Shown: positions 46,227 to 59,253, numbered from the stretch's first letter. The stretch is DNA of 64,000 nt from Prunus persica (GCF_000346465.2 NC_034014.1:2375749-2439748), one strand, 5' to 3'. The notes: generated by a model not told the origin, from the sequence alone. Made by a program: numbers and translations.

Positions 46227-47200
46227 AAACAGCACTTTTTAACAAAGTGCTTTTAGCCATCTATAAAGTTCTGATCGTCTTTAAACCCACTTTTCCACAA
46301 CGGATCAGCTGTTATCCTCCCTATCATGTAATTTTCGTTGATCAAGTAATTAAAAGGTGCCAGACGATTGTTTCAGTTGCCAATCAGCAAATTAATTACA
46401 TGGTTTAAAAAATTAATTAGCCGTAATATATATATATATATATTAATTAATTTTTAAAAAGCCCACTTGTCAACAACCCCATTTGACCCAAGAATAACCC
46501 AAGCTCATTTAGAACAAGAAGAAAAAAAACTTGAAAGGAAAAAGAAAACCCAAATTGCTTCAAATTAATGCTCCAAGCCTCCAACCTTACATAAGAAATA
46601 AATAATGCACCATCTTTAATTACTTTACAATTTGGCTTGCGCACACTATATCACTTGCACCTTTCTGATAAAAGCTATCATTAAAGGACAAAATAGTCCG
46701 TGGCCCATGAATTTCCTTGCTCAATATTTGAAGCCAACAAATTCCCAATCAAATTTATATATATATATATATAAACGATAATCTACTTTAATCTAATCTA
46801 AATTATAAAGAGGGAAATTCGAACTCAAGTGCAGAGTATGGAGTATGTTGGCTCTAACCAACTTTACTAAACCCTAAATCAGGACAAAATAGTCTGCAGC
46901 TCATCAATTTCCTTGCTCAATTTTTGAATTTTGAAGCCAACAATCCAATTAAATCTTAGTTCCTTTGGCACTTTAGTTTTGGAGTGGTTTTTCATGTTTT
47001 AATGCCTGAAGATCCACGGAGTACTTGTCAATCCATCCTTTAATAATTCTCACCTCAATTTTGCGCCGGTTGACCAACCCTCCGGATCACTACTGTTTCA
47101 ACGTAGCAAATCCAAGCGATGAGTCCCTACAAAATCATTTTAATTACAATTAATACTTACTCTAAGGTAAAAAATTAGTACATGCTAGCTCCAAATGTTT
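46227..47200. other. Intergenic, 3' flank of HMA copy 6
   Basis: Contains the duplicated 3' flank also seen after copy 3 (CATTTGACCC...AGAACAAGAAG). (TA)n tracts lie near 46427 and 46757. No gene. Confidence 0.45.
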
Positions 47201-47217
47201 TTATTTTTTACTTTTTC

Positions 47218-47485
47218 AGACTCATGTGGATGTTGGGGCGGGGTGGGGTGAGTGACTATGTGGATGTCGGGGCTGGGCTTGGGAGAAGAGAGAGGAACAG
47301 AGAGAGAGGTGGGGGTGTCTTGAGAAGTTGTGTGGTGGGAGGGTGGTAAGGGTTGGTTGCTGGGCGGGTGATATTGGGTAAGGTTGGAGTGGTGGTGGTG
47401 AGGGTGGCTTTGGGTTGGGTGGTGGTTGTGGTCTAATGGTGTGAAGTTAGGGGAAGGGGAGGGGACGACAGAGGGAGAGATGGAG
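47218..47485 (+). other. G-rich strand-asymmetric tract
   Basis: About 260 bp with many GGG/GGGG runs on the + strand (for example GGGGCGGGGTGGGGTGAG near 47234). The minus strand reads as a P/H/S-rich low-complexity peptide. It could form G-quadruplexes. Not called as a gene. Confidence 0.5.
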
Positions 47486-47904
47486 AAGAAGAGATTTTTT
47501 TTTAATATTAATTTTTTTCCATTTTTGATTTTTTTATATATTAACAAGTAATTGCATTATTTAATTATTTAATTTTAATTATTTATTAATATTTTAGTCT
47601 ACTTAAATAGAAAAAGTGGGGCCTACATCTCACACATCATCACTTATAGTAAAAAGACTGAAACAGTCATGTCACACGTCATCAAAATTGACGAAGTTAT
47701 TAATAGAGATAACCATATGAGTTAAACTGGAACACCAAACTTTGATCAAGGAGATTAAGTGGGCCATTTTAACTTTTGGAGGATAAAGTAAGATTTGACC
47801 AAAATTTTAAGAGATATTATAATAAATAAGCCTTTTATTTAAAAGCAAAGGGCGACAAAAAGATGGAAAAGATCAATAAATATTTATAATAAATATTTCT
47901 GGAA

Positions 47905-48897
47905 AACTTCTTGAAACGATGGAGTAGTATCCATTTTCTGGGGCAACAATGTTATCGAAGTAAAAAACTGGAGCTGATGAGGCCAGAGCTCCAACAGTGA
48001 CGTGCGGATATTTTAGGCGCAACCATGCAGCAAGCACTGCACCAAATAGATAAACAAATTTTAAAAAATAAAAGATAAAAAAGCATGCACCAAATAGTTT
48101 AATAACTTTCTTTCTTTTTTTTCTTTTTTTTCCTTCTTTGTTTTTGTTTTCAATTACAAAAAGAGAAAAGAAAAACACATTAGAGAAAAGTGAGACCAGG
48201 AATAATGGATGGGAAGAAAAGTGGAGAACATATATGCATAGAATGAAGAAATAAATAAAAAATATTTCAAAGATTCTTTTGTATCTCATTCTATTTATTT
48301 AACTAAATAAAACCAGCCCACAAAACTGTTGTGTAAAATACCCACAGGTTCATTACTAAATCTAAGATCGTAACGATATTGTTCACAATTTAATTACCTA
48401 AGTTCAAAACATTACAACATTAATTCTTAAAAATGCCCTTAAATATACCGTATAGGATCGGATGTGACAGTTATGAAGAAGGCTATGAAAGTTACTTACT
48501 TCCACCATATGATCCACCAATAACAATCACCAGACTATGTTGAGCATGTAGTTCCTTCTTCACATGTATGAGTATCTCTGCATAATCTGCTATAGCTTGG
48601 GCTGAGTTGAAGTATCCAAGAGTGCTTGCATTTTCAAATGCTTCCTCCATTGGTCCGAACGGGACTGATTCCCCATAGCATCGGTGCTGCAAGACCAGAA
48701 AATTGTGTTAAGAACCAAAATTCATATTCATACCTCTATATATACCAGGAGAGCTTTAAACTGAAGGGCATTATCTGTGAGAAAGCCAAGCCAAGTTAAA
48801 TTATCACCTAATGGTTGTTCTGCACCCAGGTAAGCAAATATTGGTGCACTAATATTGGAGCCACCCCAATACTTCAAATTGATCACATAGGGTTTAG
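47905..48897 (-). pseudogene. Serine carboxypeptidase S28 (Pro-X type), truncated
   Basis: Three consecutive exons with good splice sites: about 48897-48734 ([33 protein letters not shown]), 48686-48500 ([38 protein letters not shown]) and 48036 to about 47905 ([28 protein letters not shown]). The nucleophile motif G-G-S-Y-G-G is present. The N-terminus (signal peptide and first exon) and everything after the third exon, including the catalytic Asp and His, are missing. The homologous N-terminal piece is at 34550-34740. This family cleaves C-terminal residues after proline in vacuole or lysosome; this copy should be inactive. Confidence 0.85.
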
Positions 48898-50854
48898 CTA
48901 CGTTATTTATTTGGAATTAAAAGAATAAGGGTCAAGGACTCAAATTGTGTCCACATAACTCTATGCCCTTCAAAAGCCCAATTGAAGCCAAGTATAGAAG
49001 AAGGGTCAGCCCATTTAGAACATGAAGAAGAACAGAAACTTGAAAGAACAACCCAAATTAATTCAGGTAGCCAGGCCAACTGTGTAATGTGTACGAATTT
49101 GAGTAGAGAATCAGATGCCATGGAAAACTTAACAAATTGGCTCTTAAGGAAAAACAAGTCGAGTTCATCGTATTATAATGACTGTACTTGTGTGTGTGTG
49201 TGTGTGGATGGTGCTCACAACTCGTACACCACCTCTGGTAACACCTTCCAAGTGATGATATAAATGAGATGATGGGCTCTAGTGTATGGTCAATACGCGA
49301 CTTCTAAGTTTGGCACATGCAGTTATAACAGTTTCAAATTGGTGTGTTCGAGTTGTGTCATTTTGGGGTCGAGTACGACTAATTCGACACAAATTGTCAA
49401 TTGCAAAGTCATCTAAAAAATTATGAGCACCAATAACTAGCACTTTGTCTATTGATATTTTTCTTTATAACGTTGCAACAAGTTACAAATCCGAATGGTA
49501 ATTCACACTGATAAAGAAAACTGTTCAGAGTTCTATACGGAAATTTTGGATAAATTTTCTCGAGTAACTAGGGTTTTGTTTAGGTCAGATGACAACCTAA
49601 AAAAATTGGAGAAGAAGGGAGGTTGTGTATTGGTTGGTCCATATGCACTGGTTTGGTGACTTATCCTAGTGTGCCAATCAATCGCATAACCATGTATGCA
49701 GCAGCCATTTGTCTCGTCAGTGTTTGCCGACAGAGCTGGTCTTCTTCCACTACACTTTTTTTATTCTTATTTTTTGCTTCTACCTAAGTTTCAAAATTGA
49801 ATCATTTCTAATAAATATATTACAAAATCAGTATCATGCGCTACACTGTTGCCACCTGTCCCTGCGACAGTCCTCTCACAAAAACTACCATTCAAGCTTT
49901 GAAATGCAAGTTGATAGATAGGTCGCCGTGACCCAATTGTCTTTCTCAGTGTTATCTTGTAAGGAAACGTCTCTCTCAGTTGTTGCCTCTTGTTTGATCA
50001 TCTGCATATGATCAACGGTCAGAAGACAAAGAACCAAGATTGTGATATTATTTCTGACCTCTTAATTAGGGCATTTCAGTGATGGCTTGACTTAATTATG
50101 AGGTCAAGACAAAAAGGTCATTAGTAACATAAACTACCCAACTTTCATAGAATTCTGCGGTCGCATGGATGCGAAATCATAGTTTTACCTACCACTATAT
50201 TTAAAATCATATATGGGTTTACCTAACCATTATCCGTAGTGCTTTATTAATTCTAAGCAAAATCTAGTAATTGATTGTTCACAATTTAATTGGATAAAAA
50301 TAATACAATTAATCCATCTTTCCTATATTAGTACGTATGGGTTATAGGGCTTAGTACATATACCTCATTCTAGAAGATTGACGTACCCGTGCTTACCATC
50401 ATTGTCCATATATCGTAAATCTTTAGAGGTTGTTTGTTATATAAGCTTGGTTTGGCCATAAGGTAACACAATATAAGTTATATTCTACGCTATTTTAAAG
50501 TAATTCTTCGACCCATTCATAAGTGAGATTCTGCAGTATATTGAGGGCTTGATCTTTTTTTTTTTTTTTTTTTTTATAATGGCAATGTGAAAGTAAGAAT
50601 TAAAACTTCTTCGACCCATTCAAAAGTGGTCAGTTGGACACATTATAACCGATTATATCGCAATAACATTCACTATAAATCAATGAGTAAAATTGAATAC
50701 ATTAAAACCACCATATGAAAAATCACATATACCATTTAGGACTTTTGGCCTATTTTTATTCTCAACAAATAATTTTATATAATCGCAATTCTCACCCTAA
50801 ATAAATGAAACTAATCCAATCATTCATTTTTCCTATTTAAAGAGTGAATCATCA
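48898..50854. other. Intergenic, no gene recognised
   Basis: At 48950-49070 there is similarity to the HMA 3' flank (CATTTAGAACATGAAGAAG). (GT)n lies near 49190-49206 and a poly-T run near 50558-50577. No gene. Confidence 0.4.
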
Positions 50855-51144
50855 TCTTCTATATATATAAAGCAAAAGGCAGAGAATGGTGAAACATTCA
50901 AAATACCAGAAAATGCCCTTGGTTAATGCAAACATTAAGAATTGAAATTATTAATTAAATGAGGATAATATGGTAAATTCACAATTTTTCGTATTAAAAA
51001 AATTAAAATTAAAAGAAAATTCAGATAATGGGTCCTATTTTTATGGAACACAAATATCCATTATCTTTTTTAATTCTAAAATAAATTTAAATTTTTTTAA
51101 AAAAAAACCTCTCGCATGCGCGGAAGCGCGTGCAGAGAGGCTAG
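50855..51144 (+). mobile_element. Helitron-like non-autonomous element, copy 1
   Basis: Starts TCTTCTATATATATAAAGC after an A and ends with a strong hairpin (stem CCTCTC-GCATGCGC / GCGCGTGC-GAGAGG, 51108-51140) followed directly by CTAG and a T. A TC start, a 3' hairpin and a CTRR end between A and T are Helitron signatures. About 290 bp. Confidence 0.65.
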
Positions 51145-51426
51145 TATATATAAAGCAAAAGGCAGAGAATGGTGAAACATTCAAAATACCAGAAAATGCC
51201 CTTGGTTAATGCAAACATTAAGAATTAAAATTATTAATTAAATGAGGATAATATGGTAAATTCACAATTTTTCATATTAAAAAAATTAAAATTAAAAGAA
51301 AATTCAGATAATGAATCCTATTTTTATGGAACACAACTATCCATTATCTTTTTTAATTCTAAAATAAAATAAAATATTTTTAAAAAAAACCTCTCGCAGG
51401 CGCAGAAGCGCATGCAGAGAGGCTAG
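51145..51426 (+). mobile_element. Helitron-like non-autonomous element, copy 2 (tandem)
   Basis: Begins directly after the CTAG of copy 1 with TATATATAAAGCAAAAGGC and is nearly identical throughout. It ends with the same hairpin and CTAG|T. A head-to-tail pair. Confidence 0.65.
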
Positions 51427-53302
51427 TGTTTATAAAGGCAATTATGTCTTATGAGAGGCCCTATCTTCCCAAATGAGTGTCGTACGACAATTGGACCAAG
51501 AAACTAAAAATAAATAAATAAAATCCAGGCCACTGTCTATTGCCTACGATTCATGATCATCTGCCCATGCCCCATTACTTTAGAGGAAAATTTAAAATAA
51601 GAAAAATAGATGAATCAACTAATGAGTCATTACTAATTATAGGTTACTTGCAATATTGGGATGCTTATAAGGATTCTGGTTGTTATGTCCCACGCAGAGA
51701 TACCTTTCTTGTCGACTTATATCGCATGCCCTCCTCCAATCAAAGAATTTTCCATTGCCAATTATCTCAGAGAAGGAAACAAACGAACCCAAGATTCCAC
51801 CCCCTTCTCAATCCATGCCCCCACCACACTTTGCTCTCTCTCTCTCTCTCTCTCTCTTCCCACAAGAAATTATATATTCTTTACTTTAATTTATATATTA
51901 AGCAAATCATGTTTAAAGAACTTAATTAAGTAGATATGATTGCATGCATATGGTCCAAAAGGTAGATATAAAACAAATAGCTTAATGAATGATGGTGTGT
52001 GATAGCATCCATTTAAAGCTTACACATTAATGCTTTGGATTTGCTATGACTTGTAAGCTATTAGTTTGCATGTCATTTTCCTTTTTCCTTTTTCTCTTTT
52101 TGATACGAGACTACAAATATACATCTCATTGTGACTCATGGGTTTAACTTCAAAGTCACCACAAAGCTATCGACCAAACTAAAAACTAAAAACTTCAAAG
52201 TCACCACAAAGCTAAAATACCTGAGGTGACCTAAACATCCTAAAAATGCATCTTCAAAATCTTCCATAATAAAACTACCAAAACATTACTATTCATATTC
52301 CAAGACACATGGATGACTTCTACTAATCAGCGTATATTGGTTAGGAAGTGCTTTTTGACTACCACCTCCACTTAAGGAGCCAAAGTTTACAAGATATTAG
52401 GTAATGAATACGTAGAAGGAGATGTTGAATTGGTTAAATTCTGTGTTACATGCACTTTATACATTTTGTTCACAATAATTTATCTCTATTCATTTTGAAG
52501 TCTTATATATATACACTTATCTTTTCATTATTTCTTAGTTGACAAAAACATGTTCTCTTAATAATTGTATAGAGTCCAAAATAAATAAATAAAAGTAAAA
52601 AAGGGTTCATTTCCATGAAATCTACTCTTTAATCAAACAATTTGATGATTACACATCAATATAAATAAGCTAAGATATTACTAAAAAGAATAGATACTTT
52701 GCTTCAAAGCCACCATAAACCAAGGACAAGGCTTTCCCATTCCAAGCATACTCCCCATGCCATGACCAATTTATGTGAAGCAAACCAAAATCCATCTCAA
52801 TAAATAAAAACTCCACACACTCTCTCTCCCCTCATCCTCTCTCCTGAAGTAGTTTGTACTTCCATACCCAAATACCTCTCTAAGGCCCCATCCCCCACTC
52901 CCCCCCCCCTCTCTCTCTCTCTGCCAAAACAACCCTCACTATCAATGGCGTAAAGAAACAACAAAAGCAAAGGGGCGCTTGCGTGCCCGAAACCATTGAA
53001 ACAATCGCAACCCAAATGAGTTTTAAATACGAAAATTAAAACCCATATCGAAAAACTTTATCTTTTCTTGAAAATTTTGAGACTGCTTTAGTAGAAGCAG
53101 TCCACAGAGGGAAAACAGAGAGAAACAGAGTGAAACACAGAGAGAACAGACCAGAACGGTGTCGTTTAGGTGTTGCATATGCTAATGAGAAGCGAGCATT
53201 GTGGGATTTGTCAACCTGGGAAAGCCGGGAGAGTCTCTGTTGGAGGGTATTTTCGACTGCATCCATGAAATCACGACGGCTTTGGCTTTCTCTGCTGATA
53301 GG
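51427..53302. other. Intergenic/promoter region of the BTB gene
   Basis: AT-rich with a CT microsatellite near 51834-51856 and CT/C-rich stretches at 52880-52922. The 5' UTR of the BTB gene probably lies within 53000-53302. No other gene. Confidence 0.4.
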
Positions 53303-54960
53303 ATGAGCGATTCAGCTTACAGAGTCGAAACAACGTCGCGTCTCGCCCAATGGAGAATCGACAACTTGGCTTCCTGCACCTACCGCAAATCCGATCCTTT
53401 CAAGATTGGCAAGTGGAATTGGTCAGTCAAAACCCAACTCAAAATTTTCACTTTTTACCAAAATTCTTGCTTTGTTGAAATTAAAGATCATCAAGATTGA
53501 AATCCATGCATGATCAATGTTAATCTAAGATCCCCCATTAGCATTTCAAGAATTTATATTAACTATAGAAATAAATTTAACCCATTGCATATGTTACAAG
53601 TCTGATTGGTAGCTGGGAAAATTTGCTCTGTGTTTGCGTTATATTTTTTTATGGGTTGGAGTGAATTTTAACCTTTTCTTGTTTTACTTTTTGTTTGGGG
53701 TTTGAAATGAAGGCACTTGTCTCTAGAGAAGAACAGGGTGTTGTATGTAAAATTGTATCCAGAGATATCGAATTTAACTAGAGATAATCCACCGATTGCT
53801 TCTTTTATTATTCGAGTGGTCTGTTCTGTGGGTGATCGCAAGACCTTAACTCATCCAGGTAACCCTCAAGTTATGTCATGCTTTTCTAATTGGGACCCTT
53901 AATTTTGATTATGCTTTTAGGGAAAGAAATTCATGATTTAAAGTATTTGATTAAGTCGAATTCTTTGATATGTTTTCTTAATGATGCTGCTTTTCTTTTC
54001 TTTAGCAGAGCTCATTCACTGCTTTATTTTTGTTTCGTATTCATGTAGAAATTAAAAACAAAAAGCTCAAGAGCAATGAGGATTTTGTTTGGGCAATTGA
54101 GGTTCCCTTAACTGGAAAATTCATCATAGACGTTGAATTCCTTGATTTGAAGACTGAGTCCGGAGACGTAAGCATCTTACTTTACTTGCTGTTGTAAAAA
54201 CTGCTAATATTAATTTAAATATGTAGTATGATATTGAAAAAAGCCAACATAATCACATTGTTCTGTTGAGGTTAGGTTGAGCATAAGTAATAATAAACAA
54301 GAGTGCTGATTTCACCATTCCTAATTTAACAATGATAATTTGCCATTACATTTATAGAGTGGAGAACCTTGCTCCATCTGGGCTGAAGGATTGACGCAAA
54401 AGCGATCCAATGCAACAGCTCTTGTGTCCCTTGGTCGAATGTTAACAGAAGGCATCCACACCGACATCATGATTAACGTGTCTGATGGAAGTATTGGAGC
54501 TCATCGGGCAATTCTTGCTGCAAGATCACCTGTTTTCCGTAGCATGTTTTCGCATGACCTCAAAGAGAAGGAACTGTCCACCATAAACATCTCTGATATG
54601 TCAATTGATGCTTGTCAGGCTTTTCTTAATTACATTTATGGGAACATCGGACATGAAGAATTCCTGACTAACAGGCTTGCCCTTCTCCATGCTGCTGATA
54701 AGTATGACATCTCTGACCTGAAAGATGCATGCCATGAGAGTCTTTTGGAAGATATTGATGCAAAGAATGTACTTGAGAGGCTCCAAAATGCATCTCTATA
54801 TCAATTGCCGCGACTGAAAACCAGCTGCATGCGGTATCTTGTGAAGTTTGGTAAGATATATGACATCCAAGACGATTTCAATGCCTTTTTGCTAAGTGCA
54901 GACAGGGACTTGATAGCAGAAATCTTCCATGAAGTTCTTAATGCCTGGAAAGGTTTCTGA
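53303..54960 (+). CDS. BTB/POZ domain protein, At1g21780-type
   Basis: Exons 53303-53421, 53713-53858, 54049-54167 and 54358-54960 splice in frame to 328 residues, close to the Arabidopsis At1g21780 protein length. The N-terminal MATH-like half starts MSDSAYRVETTSRLAQWRID and includes FVWAIEVPLTGKFIIDVEFL. The BTB domain covers roughly residues 160-265 (TDIMINVSDGSIGAHRAILA, FRSMFSHDLKEKELSTI, LNYIYGNI), followed by a BACK-like helical end (ESLLEDIDAKNVLERLQ). Proteins of this type act as substrate adaptors of CUL3 E3 ubiquitin ligases. ATG 53303 is chosen because the family begins there; the frame is open upstream but has no ATG. It looks intact. Confidence 0.93.
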
Positions 54961-55782
54961 AGCCTACCAAAACAGAAGAATGAAATCATAACCGCTGTTA
55001 TGTCTGTCCTATCTTGTTATGTCCATGAATATGTGGATTGCTAGTAAAGTTAGTGTCCAGGATTTATTGTCATGGTGATTCTTTAGTCCATATCGAATTT
55101 ATCTATGTCGCCCTGTACATATATATATATATATATATTGGTTCTCATGTCATGACATAGAAGCTGCCATTCGTGTTACAGAAACACATATTCTTGAATT
55201 CAAAAGTGAAATTTGAATGATTTTATATTTTGGTTTCGGATTTGAATGATCTTTTTATTTTATCAATGGAATAGTTACATCTTGAAGTCTGAAGAACAGG
55301 CCAAATTCTTGACATGCATGGCACACGCCTGAGAAACAAAAGCATCTGAATTATCTTCAAGAACATGTTTCGTAATCATTTTAGGGTTAAGGCCAGGGTA
55401 TGGATTTAACGAAAATTCAAAACATATAGCAACTAAAGCACAACCAACAAGTTATGAAGACAAAATAGTATAGGAATTCTCTTTGTTACTCGAGAATCTT
55501 AAACTCGGCATGAGAAAAACAGCGACAACGGCAAGTTTCAGAGCAAGAGCAATTAATCTATAACTTCTTATAGCAAGCAAGTAGCTCACCTTGGAGAGAA
55601 ACTAAGGGGGGGTTCCTTCTTCTTTCTAACACTGATGTAATTGTGAGCGTTTCTTCTTCAACTGTAATGTTGAGAGACAAGTCCCGATGAAGTGTACACT
55701 TCCAAGGAAAGCTTGAAATAACGCTACCAAATCATAAGTGATAAGAACTTCTGGGGAAGCATCTGTTAGAATATATGCATTT

Positions 55783-55848
<66 letters not shown>

Positions 55849-55878
55849 AGTTGTTAGACAGCATATGGAGAGAATATT
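54961..55878. other. Intergenic between BTB gene and LARD C
   Basis: 3' UTR with (AT)n near 55119-55138, then AT-rich sequence and a (GA)n tract at about 55794-55842. No gene. Confidence 0.5.
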
Positions 55879-55883
55879 ATTTG

Positions 55884-56028
55884 TGTTATAAATCTAAAGA
55901 AGAAATTTGGAGAGGAAATTGAGAGAGAGAGAGAGAGAAGGGAATGATTTTCTCTTCTTATTGTGTGTTCCTTACAAGAATGGAGAAGCCCTATTTATAG
56001 GCATTTGGGCTCCATCATATTTACAACA
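55884..56028 (-). repeat. LARD C 3' LTR
   Basis: 145 bp, TGTTATAAATC...TTTACAACA on +. Confidence 0.93.
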
Positions 56029-58701
56029 CTCCCCCTTGGAGACCACAAATGATATAGAATATGCCTTGTTAAAAACCTTGCCAGTAAAAATCCAGTGGGA
56101 CAAAAACTGGTCAAAGGGAAAAAGAGTACATAATCATAACATAAAATTCTATGTATATTGACGCGCGTGCGACACTGCCTCGTTAAAACCTTGCCAGGAA
56201 AAACCCAGTGGGATAAAAACCTGGACGAAGGAAAAAGAGTACAATGTTTGAAGATCTTTATTGATAGCACGCTCCCCCTGATGCTTGGCAAAATATCTTT
56301 AAGTCATACAGTTGATCACCTTTCTGAATATCGTAGTTGACACTGCTTCTGTGAGTCAATCTTGAGCGACACTGCCTCGTTAAAACCTTACCAGGAAAAA
56401 CCCAATGGGATAAAAACCTGAATGAAGGAAAAAGAGTACAGTGTGGAGCTGAGCTCTATCTGGTCTAGTATACTTCCGGAAAAACATTTAAGGACCAACG
56501 GATAAGACTCTCTTAGTATAAGCAAGAATCTCGTTGGCATAATGCTCGATCCTTAAGTCGAGACAAATATTTCGTAAATTCTGCAGAAGTTTTAATGTGT
56601 TGCAATCACATTATAATCAATGTACTCGCTGAGGTAATTTATGCACATTAATATTGAGTACAAATTTTGTGCTTTAAGTACATGTCCTTTAGGGACTTAC
56701 TTTATGCAATGTCAATCCTCTCAACGGATTTTGTTTAAAAGGGATTAAACTTTATGACACATTTCAACCCAGCTATTTATACATCTTTAGGAAATCGCTT
56801 CTGGCGATATGCTCCGTGCATTTAATAACCCTTAAAGATAATATGTTGGTCTCCGTGATTGTGTAATAAGGGGGGGCACAATTGAATCTGTAAATATGGA
56901 GAAAACCCAACATTCCTTGTTTCTTCCAGAAACAGTGTGTCATACAAAGTAGGTATATTCCCTTTTATTCCGAACACCCAAGTATAAATTTCAGTATTAA
57001 CATCTTTTTGGGGTTCGTACTGTGGGTTTGTTCTTTCACGTTCATTCTCATCTATAATGGAATTACCTCATTCCATTTTGGCCAATAATATTGTCGACAT
57101 TTAATAATTGAACGTGGTTCCAATCAACACAGCCTATTGATGATTTGAGTAGTTACTCCAAAATCAAAAATTGTCATTCATCAATTCATGATCCCACCAT
57201 TCTCATGTGCATGCGCATGCATCAATTATAAGCATTTATTCGCCTTTGGGTACCCAAGCCACTTCATGAGGCTTTTATTATGTGAGAATGTGGATTATAA
57301 CCTCCATTGGAGCGTTGTTTAGCAGTAGGGCGTGGATAATCTCCATTTAGGGAGTTGGAACATTTAGAACCCATATATCTGTCATGCTGAAGGCATGCCA
57401 CAGATTAATACATTCATGTCAATTAATTTCCGGGACCTTAACCCATATTATGGGACTTTAACCCATATAATTTGCTACGCATTAGGCGTGCATAATATCA
57501 ATATTGACATGTCAAAGGATTGTCCTTTCGGGACTTCAATCCACATCATTTGCTACGCAACAGGCGTGCATCATATTGATCACTGCTATACCCATATTCT
57601 GTTCTTATGGGACTTTAATATGTGCAGTGTATTATCAATGTATCCAACTTACAATCTGTAAAATTTGCATTAATAATTCATGGATACATACAAGCCATTC
57701 TTTTGGAACAGACTTATCTCCTCATTTGGTTACCGTTCAAGATAAAATATCAAATAAGTGTATAAGCATATAATAACACAAGTATTGCTTACATCCTTAG
57801 GTGGGAGAAACTTTTCTCAAGTATCATTCAAGCTCGTATCGGCCCAGTAAATATAATGTAGCGCTTGATGATCTAGTTATATCCTGCAAGAGCAAAATCA
57901 CAACTCTTTTCTCTGTCAAAAATAAATAATCCTCAGAGAGTTACAAAAAGAGAAAAAATGCAAAAAAATTGTGATATTGATTGCAAGAGAAGGTAAGCAA
58001 TTAGGGAAGGAAGCTGGTGGGAGCAGACAACAAGCTCAGCAATCAAGGAAGGAAGCTGGTGGGAGCAAACAACCAGCTCTCATTTCTTCTAGTCTAGAAG
58101 AACTTCCGGAGATTAGAGCATAAGGTTGCCTTCACAGTTCCCTGATGTGGCGGAAACGTGATCAGGGATAGTCTCGCTTCCTGAATGGATGATCAGAGAT
58201 AGTCTTGCTTCTCGGGCATATTAAGTGCTCACTGATAAGAAAAACAAGTAGATATCGCATCACTAGGTATGGAGAAAACTGGATGTCTTCTGCAAAGAAA
58301 ATTTCATTAGTAACACATTTATACACAAATAAGAGGAATAGGTAGAACCGGTGAATTTCAAATTAACCATAGGAAAAATTGCGAGATTTTCGGGGTGCTT
58401 TTGAAAAAATAGCTCCGTGAAATCCGCAAAGCAAGATCGACTTTTGACGAAAATAATACTTTGAAAATGCCGAAAGTGCCGACAAACATTAATGGAGGCC
58501 ACGTGAAGTTTTGGAATCTGGAAAGAAAAAGAGAATATGGGGATCCGAAAAGATATTGGGATCCTGAAAAACTGTAGCCATATTTCCTCTTATAGATATT
58601 GCCTTTGCAAAACTTGATTGGAGCAACTGCGTTTCAACTTAACTTTCTTCATTTTCTGAAACTTCAGTTTTCTTAAGACTTTCTTCGAAACCTTCTTAAA
58701 A

Positions 58702-59253
58702 ATGGCTTCCTCTTCTTCCTGCCCAAATTATTACAATTTAAATGATACTCCCACAATAACCAGTGACGCCCAAGTTTGACGTCCATCTTTTGTATCCAAA
58801 AATCGTCATCTCACAGTTAATGATTCTGTGATGATGAATGATGCTACTGCTGTCATAGTAGCTAGGAATTTCATTACTCCAATGGATGAAATGCTGTTAA
58901 CAGGGAGATCAGAGGAAGAGGCTATTGATGACTCAATGGCTTTTAGCATTCAGAGTGCTGCTTCTGTTTCTAACATGGCTGATCGTTTGCGTGCCAGAGC
59001 AAACGAGGTTCAGATTTTAACAACTGAAAATTCGTCTCTCCAAAGAATGCTTCATGAGTCTCAACAGGAGGTTGAGAAACTTAAAGGAGAGAATAATGCC
59101 TTGTTGAAACTGGTGAGTTCGTACTCTGTTGATACACTGAGAAGGCTAGATATGCTGCAGGTCTCCAATGAAAGAATTTTGGGAGACCATGAGAGGCTCA
59201 TGGCTAAGCTTAAGAGGCGTCGTCCTCTTCCTGCAGAGGCTTCCAGAACATAA
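58702..59253 (+). pseudogene. LARD-borne coiled-coil ORF with one nonsense codon, antisense to the element
   Basis: The frame starts MASSSSCPNYYNLND at 58702, hits TGA at 58777-58779, and continues in the same frame to TAA at 59251, total 183 codons plus stop. After the TGA an internal ATG at 58828 leaves a 141-residue frame. Residues after about 95 form a heptad-rich coiled coil (EVQILTTENSSLQRMLHESQ, QEVEKLKGENNALLKLV) and the end is basic (KLKRRRPLP). The next base is C, so the stop may come from CGA by C-to-T change. A TATA-like TATAGATAT lies about 105 bp upstream (58591-58599) and a CCTGCA/TGCAGG hairpin just downstream (59278-59296). LARDs A and B lack the ORF through different deletions. 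Function unknown; not similar to gag or pol that I can recognise. Confidence 0.7.

Noticed and set aside
47185..47547. P/H/S-rich 120-codon frame on the minus strand
   Set aside because: Produced by the G-rich strand bias; no signal peptide or extensin-type SPPPP pattern.
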